NCBI GenBank assembly: GCA_902476765.1
Contig: CABSEJ010000037.1
Span: 1-21,898 of the forward strand
From: an uncultured Blautia sp.
GTDB lineage: Bacteria; Bacillota; Clostridia; Lachnospirales; Lachnospiraceae
Length of the DNA: 21,898 nucleotides
Direction of reading: 5' to 3'
The number at the start of each line of letters is the position of its first letter. Within the stretch, counting starts at the first letter, position 1. This document shows, one piece after another, positions 6,975-13,203 of this stretch. The position numbers and the translations under genes are program-made. The notes beneath the pieces were generated by a model. It saw only the letters and a list, made by a program, of their open reading frames with translations, searched no databases and was not told where the DNA came from.

Positions 6975-7313
6975 ATGAAAATGATTTTTGCAATTGTACG
7001 GAAGGAAGACGAGGGGTTTGTGATAGAACGCCTGAATAAGGAGAAAATCAGCGTGACTAAGCTTTCCAGTACCGGTGGATTTCTGCGAAAAGGAAACGCT
7101 ACTTTGATGATTGGTACGGAGGATGAAAAGGTAGACACTGTGCTGGGAATTATCAAGGAAGAGTGCTCCAGACGAAAAGAAGTTCTCATTAACCCAACCT
7201 ACTCTGCAGGCACCAAGGGCCCTGTGCTGGGGTATGCAGCCCCGCCGGTGAGCATCGACGTAGGCGGAGCTACGGTATTTATCGTCAATGTGGAGCAGTT
7301 CCTGAAGCTGTAA
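6975..7313 (+). CDS. darA: Cyclic-di-AMP receptor protein (DarA/PstA-like)
   Basis: 112 residues from ATG 6975, preceded by AAGGAGG at 6958-6964. The longer frame starting at 6849 lacks a ribosome binding site and crosses promoter-proximal leader sequence, so it is rejected. MKMIFAIVRKEDEGFVIERL and the glycine-rich STGGFLRKGNATLMIGTED match the PII-like cyclic-di-AMP receptor family: trimeric cytosolic proteins of about 109 residues that bind the second messenger between subunits. Later segments KEECSRRKEVLINP and GGATVFIVNVEQFLKL also fit. In Firmicutes the downstream target of DarA is not well defined. It appears monocistronic, with its own promoter. Confidence 0.92.
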   Translation: MKMIFAIVRKEDEGFVIERLNKEKISVTKLSSTGGFLRKGNATLMIGTEDEKVDTVLGIIKEECSRRKEVLINPTYSAGTKGPVLGYAAPPVSIDVGGATVFIVNVEQFLKL

Positions 7314-7344
7314 AAAGAAGAGAAAAGCAGGAAGTAAAACAAGC

Positions 7345-7373
7345 TTGTAGAATCCCCGGTATAATGGTAAAAT
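7345..7373 (+). promoter_or_regulatory. Candidate promoter of the polyferredoxin gene
   Basis: TTGTAG (7345-7350), a 17-base spacer, and TAAAAT (7368-7373). A perfect TATAAT at 7360-7365 overlaps but has no good -35 at standard spacing. Either could be used. Confidence 0.5.
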
Positions 7374-7445
7374 TATCTGACGGAGTATAACCCGGAGGCG
7401 CATAAAGCGCAGAAAAATTTTACTAAGGAAAACGGAGGATTCATT

Positions 7446-7832
7446 ATGAAAAAACTGAAGGTAGTAAAAGGCGCAAAATGTATGGCATGTCTGGAGTGCG
7501 TAAGAGCCTGTTCCACCAGCTTTTACAAAGAGTTTGACCCGGATAAATCCTGTATCCAGATTGTGGATAAAAAAGGCGATGCAAAACCAATGGTATGCGT
7601 ACAGTGCGGGAAATGTGCGAAGGCATGTCCAGAGGAAGCCATCACACAGAATCCAAAGGGCGTTTACATGATTAACAAGAAAAAATGTACCGGCTGCGGA
7701 AAATGCGTGGAGGCCTGTCCATTTGGCGTTATGGTAAAAGCAGAGGATTCACCGGTAAGCAGCAAGTGTATTGCCTGCGGTATCTGCGCAAAGGCATGTC
7801 CTGCTGATGTTCTGGAGATAGTAGAAGACTAG
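7446..7832 (+). CDS. Polyferredoxin with four [4Fe-4S] motifs
   Basis: 128 residues; GGAGG precedes ATG. Sixteen cysteines form four complete Cx2Cx2Cx3C motifs: C12/15/18/22, C51/54/57/61-P, C81/84/87/91-P and C108/111/114/118-P, with one extra cysteine at C36. This is an almost minimal four-cluster electron wire, resembling the HycB/HydN/CooF-type iron-sulfur subunits of hydrogenase, formate or carbon monoxide dehydrogenase complexes. No catalytic subunit is adjacent, so it may serve a distant oxidoreductase. No signal peptide or membrane segment is seen, so it is cytoplasmic. It stands alone between a cyclic-di-AMP receptor and a hydrolase gene. Confidence 0.9.
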   Translation: MKKLKVVKGAKCMACLECVRACSTSFYKEFDPDKSCIQIVDKKGDAKPMVCVQCGKCAKACPEEAITQNPKGVYMINKKKCTGCGKCVEACPFGVMVKAEDSPVSSKCIACGICAKACPADVLEIVED

Positions 7833-7927
7833 TGTACTGACACAAAAGCTCCGGGCGGCGGTACAGAACCGATAAGCGCAAATTCCGTTGACAAATGGTA
7901 TTAAGTACCAAGCACGGAGAAGTACAT

Positions 7928-7957
7928 AGGCGGAGGCCCTGGAGGCAGCCGCCTTTT
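7928..7957 (+). terminator. Probable terminator after the polyferredoxin gene
   Basis: AGGCGG (7928-7933) pairs with CCGCCT (7949-7954), with a small GCC/GGC helix inside, followed by TTTT. The stem is short and the T-run brief. It lies 96 bases after the polyferredoxin stop and 45 bases before the next start codon. Confidence 0.45.
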
Positions 7958-8001
7958 CAAATTTCAGAACAACGAGAGTCTGGAAGAGAGGAGTGTGGGA
8001 T

Positions 8002-8919
8002 ATGGCAGGAAGCAAAACAGGGGAAATCATATCGTCCTATGACGGGCTGAAGCTGTCTCTTTTGTGGACAGAGCCGGAGGGAGAGATAAAAGGCATAGTA
8101 CAGATTTCCCACGGTATGAGTGAGAATAAGGAGCGATACCTTCCCTTTATGGAATATTTGGCAGCCCACGGGTATGCTGCGGTGATACATGACCATAGGG
8201 GCCATGGAAAGAGTGTGAGGGATAATCAGGATTTAGGATATTTCTACAATGGCGGAAGGAAAGGAATCACAGAAGATTTATATCAGGTGAGCTGCTGGAT
8301 ACGGGAGCGTTTCGGACAAATTCCGTTGTATTTGCTGGGCCATAGTATGGGGACTCTGGTAGTAAGAAATTATCTGAAGTGTTATGATAAAATGCCACAG
8401 AAAGTGATTCTGACAGGACCTCCCAGCAGGAACAGCGGGGCCGGTTTAGGCCTGCTGATAGCTCAAGCAGAGAAGGCAATTCTGGGCGGGCGGCACAGAA
8501 GCAGGGAGATTCATTTCATGGCCTTTGGCCCTTATGCGGCCAGATTTTCCGGAAGGAAGAACCCTTCTGCCTGGATTTGCTCAGACCCTGAGGTGGTGGA
8601 GGCTTATGACCAGTCTCCCTACTGCGGTTTTGTTTTTACGGCGGACGGTTTCCGGGGGCTTTTTCAGCTTTTAAGAGAGGCCTACAGAGCCAAGGGATGG
8701 AAGCTGGAAAATCCTGACCTTCCCATTCTTTTTCTGGGAGGCCAGGAAGACCCATGCATCGGCGGAGGCCGCAGATTTGTAAAGCAGCTTCAATTTCTGA
8801 AAAAAGTGGGATACAGGAAGGTAACAGGAAAACTGTATCCCGGTATGCGCCATGAAATTTTGAATGAAAGAGGGAAGGAAGAGGTATATGCAAACATTCT
8901 TTCTTACCTGGAAAAATAG
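8002..8919 (+). CDS. Alpha/beta-hydrolase, lysophospholipase / monoacylglycerol lipase-like
   Basis: 305 residues from ATG 8002, spaced 8 bases from AGAGAGGAG; the in-frame GTG at 7993 overlaps the ribosome binding site and is unlikely. The N-terminus has the oxyanion-side motif ISHGMSENKERY, then HDHRGHGKS. The nucleophile elbow is GHSMG, with S115. The likely acid is D250 in LGGQEDP and the histidine H284 in PGMRHEIL, completing a Ser-Asp-His triad. The pattern fits serine hydrolases of the PldB/monoglyceride lipase group (Hydrolase_4). No signal peptide is seen, so it probably cleaves an ester in the cytosol; the substrate is unknown. It is followed by birA with a 15-base gap, probably as an operon. 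Confidence 0.9.
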   Translation: MAGSKTGEIISSYDGLKLSLLWTEPEGEIKGIVQISHGMSENKERYLPFMEYLAAHGYAAVIHDHRGHGKSVRDNQDLGYFYNGGRKGITEDLYQVSCWIRERFGQIPLYLLGHSMGTLVVRNYLKCYDKMPQKVILTGPPSRNSGAGLGLLIAQAEKAILGGRHRSREIHFMAFGPYAARFSGRKNPSAWICSDPEVVEAYDQSPYCGFVFTADGFRGLFQLLREAYRAKGWKLENPDLPILFLGGQEDPCIGGGRRFVKQLQFLKKVGYRKVTGKLYPGMRHEILNERGKEEVYANILSYLEK

Positions 8920-8934
8920 GAGGGCACACAGGGG

Positions 8935-9897
8935 ATGTCCACAAAGGAAAGACTTCTCAGTATTTTAGAAGAGAATAAAGGAGAATATCTGTCAGGGGAA
9001 GAGTTAGCAAGCCGTCTGGAGCTTTCCAGAGCCGCCGTATGGAAAGGAATTCAGGCTCTGCGCCGGGAGGGACACCAGATTTCAGCAGTTACCAATAAGG
9101 GCTACGCTTTGAACCTGGATAGTGATGTTTTGTCAAAGCAGGGAATCCTGCCATGGCTGCAGGAAAAAGCTGTCCAGGTGGAAGTGCGCCAGGAGATGGT
9201 TTCTACCAATGAATGGCTGAAGCAGGAAGCCATGGCCAGAAAGCTGCCCCATGGTTCCCTGGCCGCAGCCCAGTACCAAAGCGGCGGGAAGGGCAGACGG
9301 GGAAGAAGCTTCTATTCACCCAAGGACAGCGGACTGTATTTAAGCGTTCTTCTCCATCCCCAAAAGACAGCTCAGGAAAGTCTGGAAATCACCGCAGCGG
9401 CGGCAGTGGCTGTATGTAAAGCTGTGGAGCAGGTCTGCGGCGTATCTCTGGGGATTAAATGGGTCAATGATTTATACCTGAAGGAGAAAAAGGTCTGCGG
9501 TATTCTTACAGAAGCAGTGACGGACTTTGAGACCGGGGATATTGAGTTTGTGGTGGTAGGAATCGGCCTTAACCTGTATCCGCCTGAGGGGGGATTTCCG
9601 GAATATTTGGAACATGTGGCAGGGACAGTTTTGAAACCGGGACAGGGAATAGACAGAAACCGTTTGGCAGGGGAAATTGTGAATCGGCTTTTGGAAGAAG
9701 CGGAGAAACCGGGAATTCCCCGGGAATATGTTGAGCGGAATATTGTCCCGGGAAGAAAAGTGAAAATTTCCTACGGAAATAGGGAAAGAGTGGTAAAAGC
9801 AGAAAAAATCCGCAGAGACGGACGTCTGGAAATTCTCAATGAAAAAGGGGAGAGAGAAGTCCTTCCCTGCGGTGATGTATCTTTATTTTTTTCTTGA
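8935..9897 (+). CDS. birA: Bifunctional biotin--[acetyl-CoA-carboxylase] ligase / biotin operon repressor
   Basis: 320 residues; AGGAGG lies 10 bases before ATG. The N-terminal winged helix-turn-helix (residues 1-60: STKERLLSILEENKGEYLSG, SRAAVWKGIQALRREGH, NKGYAL) marks a regulatory BirA rather than a ligase-only form. The catalytic domain has the biotin-binding STN (90-92), the biotinyl-AMP loop GGKGRRGR (117-124), and KWVND (175-179) with the following KKVCGILTE. The C-terminal domain includes VPGRKVKISYGNRERVV. It activates biotin with ATP, transfers it to biotin carboxyl-carrier proteins, and as biotinyl-AMP-bound dimer represses biotin genes. Its last 15 bases overlap the convergent VanZ-like gene. 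Confidence 0.96.
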   Translation: MSTKERLLSILEENKGEYLSGEELASRLELSRAAVWKGIQALRREGHQISAVTNKGYALNLDSDVLSKQGILPWLQEKAVQVEVRQEMVSTNEWLKQEAMARKLPHGSLAAAQYQSGGKGRRGRSFYSPKDSGLYLSVLLHPQKTAQESLEITAAAAVAVCKAVEQVCGVSLGIKWVNDLYLKEKKVCGILTEAVTDFETGDIEFVVVGIGLNLYPPEGGFPEYLEHVAGTVLKPGQGIDRNRLAGEIVNRLLEEAEKPGIPREYVERNIVPGRKVKISYGNRERVVKAEKIRRDGRLEILNEKGEREVLPCGDVSLFFS

Positions 9898-10377
9898 TGA
9901 GCCGGTAAATCCGTGGCAGAAAATCTGTACCAGGATAATCCCCAATAAGGCTCCTATGCTGTCGATGGCCACGTCCCTCTTAGAGGGGCCTCTTCCGGCT
10001 ACAAAGGATTGATGGAATTCATCGGTGCAGGCAAAAGCCACACAGAACAGTCCGGCAAACAGGAAGAGCCAGAAGCCCCGGAGCCCGTAGACATACAGGG
10101 GAAAGGAGATACATACGGCCAGAATAAAATACTCAGTCATATGGGCCAGCTTCCGCACGGGAAGCTCAATTTTATCTGCATATGTCTCCTTATCGTATTC
10201 CGACAGGTTTTTGTCTAAAAGCTTATCAGCCGCTGTGACAATACCATAGCTGATTTTGTGGCTGAGATTCCCTGAATCCACGCCTGTCTGGCTGGAAAAA
10301 CTGAAAATCATATACATTACAGCCAGGGCCGGCAGGAAGGAAAAGGGCTTCAGAAGATAAATGATAAATTTTTTCAT
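9883..10377 (-). CDS. VanZ-family membrane protein
   Basis: 164 residues from ATG 10377 (minus), preceded by AAAGGA about 9 bases upstream. The frame extending to 10461 adds 28 residues with no ribosome binding site and is rejected. About four membrane segments are visible (FLPALAVMYMIFSFSS, TEYFILAVCISFPLYV, FWLFLFAGLFCVAFAC, AIDSIGALLGIILVQI). The hallmark TDEFHQSFVAGRGPSKRDV matches the VanZ-like domain. VanZ gives low-level teicoplanin resistance in enterococci, but chromosomal homologues like this have no known function and do not imply glycopeptide resistance. The gene converges on birA with a 15-base overlap and no terminator between them. Confidence 0.88.
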   Translation of the reverse strand: MKKFIIYLLKPFSFLPALAVMYMIFSFSSQTGVDSGNLSHKISYGIVTAADKLLDKNLSEYDKETYADKIELPVRKLAHMTEYFILAVCISFPLYVYGLRGFWLFLFAGLFCVAFACTDEFHQSFVAGRGPSKRDVAIDSIGALLGIILVQIFCHGFTGSSRKK

Positions 10378-10523
10378 AGAGCATCCTTTCTTTGAATAAA
10401 AAATATCTATCGGCATGTACAAAAAAACAGAAAAATTTTTGTGCATACGTTTTTGGACCATAGATGAAATTACTAAGAAAGCGTAACATTTTTTGTGTAA
10501 AATGTAAAGTTTTCAAAAAGAGA

Positions 10524-10552
10524 TTGACAGTTATAGCTCCGGGTTTTATACT
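10524..10552 (+). promoter_or_regulatory. Promoter of the T-box / NSS transporter unit
   Basis: TTGACA (10524-10529), exactly 17 bases, then TATACT (10547-10552). Predicted start near 10559, just before Stem I of the T-box leader. Confidence 0.88.
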
Positions 10553-10569
10553 AACAGACAGAACTGAAA

Positions 10570-10874
10570 AACATAACGGCAAAGAAAAGAAGAGTATACT
10601 TACGGAACCGTGAAAGAGAGCTTCAGTTGGTGAAAAGAAGTACGTGGAAGTAGGTAGAAGATGGTCTTGGAGCCTCGCACCGACTGCGTTACAGGCGCAT
10701 AGGCTGCGATGGGAGCGCCCATTACAGCGCCGGGGTATAAGTAATCCGCAGACAGGATTGCCGTACCTGATAAGGTTTCTGCAAGCAAGCAGAGATGAAG
10801 TAAGGTGGTACCGTGAAGCATATGCTCTCACCCTTATGGAAAGTGAATTCTTTCCTGAGGGTGGGAGCTTTTTT
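10570..10874 (+). promoter_or_regulatory. T-box leader (tRNA-sensing riboswitch), probably methionine-specific
   Basis: Canonical elements are present in order: the AGTA loop motif (10593-10596); the Stem I helix TACTTAC/GTAGGTA; the AGAGAG and GTTGGTG apical motifs (10615-10632); a specifier strand GAAG-ATG-G starting at 10657; the T-box sequence AAGGTGGTACCGTG (10802-10815); and a terminator. Aligned from memory with the B. subtilis glyQS leader (GAAA-GGC-A), the specifier falls on ATG at 10661-10663. TGG at 10662-10664 overlaps it by two bases. The variable base in the acceptor-binding GTGGTACC is T, which pairs with an A73 discriminator. Methionine elongator tRNA has A73, whereas bacterial tRNA-Trp normally has G73. 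Uncharged tRNA would stabilise the antiterminator and switch on the downstream NSS transporter. Confidence 0.9.
10824..10874 (+). terminator. T-box regulated terminator
   Basis: GCTCTCACCCT pairs with AGGGTGGGAGC, with an inner GGAAAG/CTTTCC helix, followed by six T (10869-10874). It competes with the antiterminator that contains the T-box sequence. Confidence 0.9.
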
Positions 10875-10992
10875 AATCTACAGGAAATTCAAAGGAATTT
10901 CCTGTAGATTAAAAAGCCCTCCGGGCAGAAGCGAACTGGGTTGGAGAGGAGTTATGCCGCTAAAGCGACCCAACCCAGGCGGAGAATCCTGC
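10870..10992 (+). repeat. Intergenic repeat copy 1 (hairpin plus 82-base conserved core)
   Basis: Begins with a perfect 21-bp stem (10870-10890 with 10895-10915, loop AAAG) built around CTACAGGAAATTC. The 82-base core (10911-10992) follows and recurs at 13019-13100 with 4 differences. The core folds into GCCC-TCC-GGGC, then CTGGGTTGG (10936-10944) with CCAACCCAG (10970-10978), enclosing a CGC/GCG helix. Inside is GGAGAGGAG followed by ATG 10954 of a 21-codon frame. It lies between the T-box terminator and the NSS gene, in the same direction as transcription. Confidence 0.85.
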
Positions 10993-11019
10993 AAAGCGGT
11001 CTTCTTTTTTATCTCATAG
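10954..11019 (+). CDS. Possible 21-residue leader peptide within repeat copy 1
   Basis: GGAGAGGAG precedes ATG with good spacing. The predicted peptide is MPLKRPNPGGESCKAVFFFI plus serine, ending at TAG 11017-11019. The first 13 residues match the frame in repeat copy 2 except P2/S2. This may be a chance frame in a conserved RNA or repeat, and two copies are too few to test coding. Confidence 0.25.
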   Translation: MPLKRPNPGGESCKAVFFFIS

Positions 11020-11098
11020 GAAATGGCGTTCCTATGGAAGAAAAAAACGCTGGGGGAAGGGTGCCAATGCTCTGTATTTGCCGTGGAAGGAGGAGAAA

Positions 11099-12454
11099 AT
11101 GAGTAATCAGTCAAACAAGAAACAAGGAGAGGCCAAATGGTCCGGAAGTCTGGGATTCGTTATGGCGGCAGCAGGTTCTGCAGTAGGTATGGGGAATTTG
11201 TGGAGATTCCCTATGCTGGTAGGCGAAAGCGGAGGAGGAGCCTTTGTGCTGGTCTATCTGGTATGTATCCTATTGGTGGGAATTCCAATGATTATTGCGG
11301 AAATCAGTATTGGACGTGCAGGAGGCAAGGATGCTTTTGGCAGCTATAAGGCTTTGAACAAGAAATGGGGCGGGGTAGGAATTCTGGCTGTTATTACCAG
11401 CTTTATCGGTCTGTCCTACTATGCAGTGCTGGGCGGCTGGGTGGTTCGCTATATCCTGGCTTCCGTTACAGGTGAATCCAGGGATGGAGCTGCCTTTTTC
11501 CAGGGCTTTACTGCAGATACAGGAAGCCAGATTCTCTATTATGTAATTTTTATGGTACTTACGGTGCTGATTGTGCTGAGAGGGGTTCAGAAGGGTATTG
11601 AAAGCGCTTGTAAGATTATGATGCCTTTGCTTGTGGTTTGTATCATCATCATTGCCATCCGTTCCTGTACGCTTCCCGGAGCAGGAGCCGGTATTGAATT
11701 TTTCCTGAAGCCGGACTTTTCTAAATTGACGCCGGATATTTTTCTGGCGGCCTTGGGCCAGGTATTTTTCTCTCTATCCTTGGGTACCGGTGCTACTATC
11801 ACTTACGGCGCTTATTTAGGAAAGGACCAAAAGGTGGTAAACAGCGCAGGAAGCATTGCATTTTTTGATACTCTGGTAGCTATGCTTGCAGGATTTGCTA
11901 TTTTGCCGGCAGTATTTGCCTTTGGTTTTGACCCGGAAAGCGGTCCCAGCCTGATGTTCCAGACATTGCCGACCGTATTTGGCGAGATGCCGGCCGGAAC
12001 CGTATTTGGCATAATTTTCTTTATCCTGGTATTGTTTGCAGCTATTACAACCAGTATCGCTTACCTGGAGGTAGTGGTATCCTTTGCCGTGAATACCTTT
12101 AAAATTTCCAGAACCATGGCTTCTGTGATATCAGGTATCCTGATTACTCTTGTAGGAATCCCCAGTGCATTAAGCTTTGGCTCCCTCAGCCATGTAAAGA
12201 TTCTGGGAAAAAGTATTTTCGATTTGGCGGACCATTTGGTTTCCAACGTGTCTCTGCCAATCGGAGCAATTCTGGCCTGTGTATTCATTGGCTGGGTATG
12301 GAAGACTAAGAATGCAGTAAAAGAGATTACTAACCAGGGGACCGTAAAATTCGGTCTTGCACCTCTGTGGTCTCTGCTGGTGAAATATGTACTTCCGATA
12401 CTGATTGCCATTATTTTCATTACATCCAGTGGAATTTTAAATATCTTTTCTTAA
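11099..12454 (+). CDS. Neurotransmitter:sodium symporter (NSS/SNF) family amino-acid transporter
   Basis: 451 residues from ATG 11099 after AAGGAGG (11087-11093); the earlier in-frame TTG at 11078 is rejected. Membrane helix 1 carries the signature FVMAAAGSAVGMGNLWRFP, with the unwound region that binds sodium and substrate, then GAFVLVYLVCILLVGIPMIIAEISIGR. About 11-12 helices follow. The length matches short bacterial NSS proteins such as Tyt1 and MhsT. Family members import tryptophan, tyrosine, branched-chain amino acids or, in the corynebacterial MetP type, methionine. The leader is a T-box whose best specifier reading is AUG, so methionine import is my first choice and tryptophan the alternative. 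Monocistronic, with a strong terminator downstream. Confidence 0.93.
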   Translation: MSNQSNKKQGEAKWSGSLGFVMAAAGSAVGMGNLWRFPMLVGESGGGAFVLVYLVCILLVGIPMIIAEISIGRAGGKDAFGSYKALNKKWGGVGILAVITSFIGLSYYAVLGGWVVRYILASVTGESRDGAAFFQGFTADTGSQILYYVIFMVLTVLIVLRGVQKGIESACKIMMPLLVVCIIIIAIRSCTLPGAGAGIEFFLKPDFSKLTPDIFLAALGQVFFSLSLGTGATITYGAYLGKDQKVVNSAGSIAFFDTLVAMLAGFAILPAVFAFGFDPESGPSLMFQTLPTVFGEMPAGTVFGIIFFILVLFAAITTSIAYLEVVVSFAVNTFKISRTMASVISGILITLVGIPSALSFGSLSHVKILGKSIFDLADHLVSNVSLPIGAILACVFIGWVWKTKNAVKEITNQGTVKFGLAPLWSLLVKYVLPILIAIIFITSSGILNIFS

Positions 12455-12464
12455 ATGGAATCTA

Positions 12465-12527
12465 TGCTCTAAGAGGCTTTTGAATCATGATGTTTCGATG
12501 GTTTGAAGGCTTCTTAGGGCATTTTTT
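12465..12527 (+). terminator. Rho-independent terminator of the NSS gene
   Basis: TGCTCTAAGAGGC pairs with the complementary strand ending in TTAGGGCA in a long stem of about 16 bp with a few G-U pairs, followed by six T (12522-12527). It separates the NSS unit from the cobalamin-riboswitch operon. Confidence 0.85.
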
Positions 12528-12558
12528 GTGCGGTATTGTTTCCCCCCTCAAATAATGG

Positions 12559-12587
12559 TTGACAAATCCCGTATAGGGGGATATAGT
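12559..12587 (+). promoter_or_regulatory. Promoter of the cobalamin-riboswitch operon
   Basis: TTGACA (12559-12564), 17 bases, then TATAGT (12582-12587), followed by about 55 bases of leader before the aptamer. Confidence 0.88.
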
Positions 12588-12649
12588 GAAAATACCAATT
12601 ATATACAATATCTACGAGGGATATAAGTTACAAGGCTCGTTTCGTTTCT

Positions 12650-12819
12650 GTGGTTCAGGAAACAGAAGACAGGAGAAACGAGCTGCGTATGAAAAGAGAA
12701 ATCGGTGCAAATCCGATGCGGTCCCGCCACTGTAACAGGGAGCGCCAGGACAAGATACCACTGAAGCGTAAGCTTTGGGAAGGGGTTCTGGTGCGGTGAA
12801 CTGAAGTCAGGAGAACTGC
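12650..12819 (+). promoter_or_regulatory. Cobalamin (B12) riboswitch aptamer
   Basis: Highly conserved core: ATCGGTGCAAATCCGATGCG, then GTCCCGCCACTGTAACAGGG (the B12 box with GCCACTG), CCACTGAAGC, TTGGGAAGG, and GAAGTCAGGAGAACTGC at the 3' end. P1 can form from GTGGTTC (12650-12656) and GAACTGC (12813-12819). An upstream hairpin (GCTCGTTTC near 12635 with GAAACGAGC near 12675) could compete with P1. Binding of a cobalamin should favour P1 and the downstream terminator, shutting the operon off when B12 is plentiful. ACTGC of P1 can alternatively pair with GCAGT in the 5' arm of the terminator, giving a plausible antiterminator. Confidence 0.95.
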
Positions 12820-12925
12820 TTATATCTTTTTAGGATGATTCTCACGGCAGATGAGAACTCTTAAGTCGGGATGAATTCATAGGATAAGTGAAAGTACGTG
12901 AAAGATTCTTTTTTTATAAGAGTGG

Positions 12926-12957
12926 AAGCAGTCTGTTTGTGCAGGCTGTTTTTTTTT
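12926..12957 (+). terminator. Riboswitch expression-platform terminator
   Basis: CAGTCTG (12929-12935) pairs with CAGGCTG (12942-12948), extended by an A/T and a G-U pair, with loop TTTGTG, followed by nine T (12949-12957). Placed about 110 bases after the aptamer, it is the likely ligand-controlled off switch. Confidence 0.88.
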
Positions 12958-12986
12958 GTTCTATTAAAGGAAAGTTCTCTTTTGGG

Positions 12987-13113
12987 TATAGGAAATGCCT
13001 CTGAATTTTCTATAGAACAAAAAGCCCTCCGGGCAGGAACGCACTGGGTTGGAGAGGAGTTATGTCGCTAAAGCGACCCAACCCAGGCGGAGAATCCTGC
13101 TTTGCAGGATTCT
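12987..13113 (+). repeat. Intergenic repeat copy 2
   Basis: Begins with a 9-bp hairpin TATAGGAAA (12987-12995)/TTTTCTATA (13006-13014), a diverged relative of the copy 1 hairpin. The 82-base core (13019-13100) matches 10911-10992 at 78 of 82 bases. Contains CTGGGTTGG (13034-13042)/CCAACCCAG (13078-13086) with an inner TCGCT-AA-AGCGA hairpin, and ends in AGAATCCTGC-TTT-GCAGGATTCT (13091-13113). It lies between the B12-riboswitch terminator and the first operon gene. Confidence 0.88.
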
Positions 13114-13203
13114 GCTTCATTCTATACTGGGCGAAAGAGTTTTGGGCTCTCGAATATGCCGGAACGGAGAATAATTGGAAAAATAAATCAGGAGGACTTG
13201 AAA

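Noticed and set aside
10009..10218. Plus-strand frame opposite the VanZ-like gene
   Set aside because: Antisense shadow with no ribosome binding site or recognisable family.
9883..10377. Glycopeptide resistance gene
   Set aside because: Only a VanZ-like domain is present, with no vanHAX or regulatory genes; chromosomal VanZ-like proteins are common and of unknown function.
10661..10664. Tryptophan (UGG) specifier as the primary T-box call
   Set aside because: It is one base off the expected specifier position, and the acceptor-pairing U fits A73, not the usual G73 of tRNA-Trp. Kept as the alternative only.
10226..10831. Long minus-strand frame (201 codons) across the T-box leader
   Set aside because: It is the reverse complement of a conserved structured RNA with no ribosome binding site, and its start lies inside the T-box terminator region.
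11587..12420. Minus-strand frames opposite the NSS transporter
   Set aside because: Typical antisense shadows of a membrane-protein gene; no start signals.
10870..13113. CRISPR array or insertion sequence
   Set aside because: Only two repeat copies 2.1 kb apart, no regular spacers, no transposase, no target-site duplications seen.
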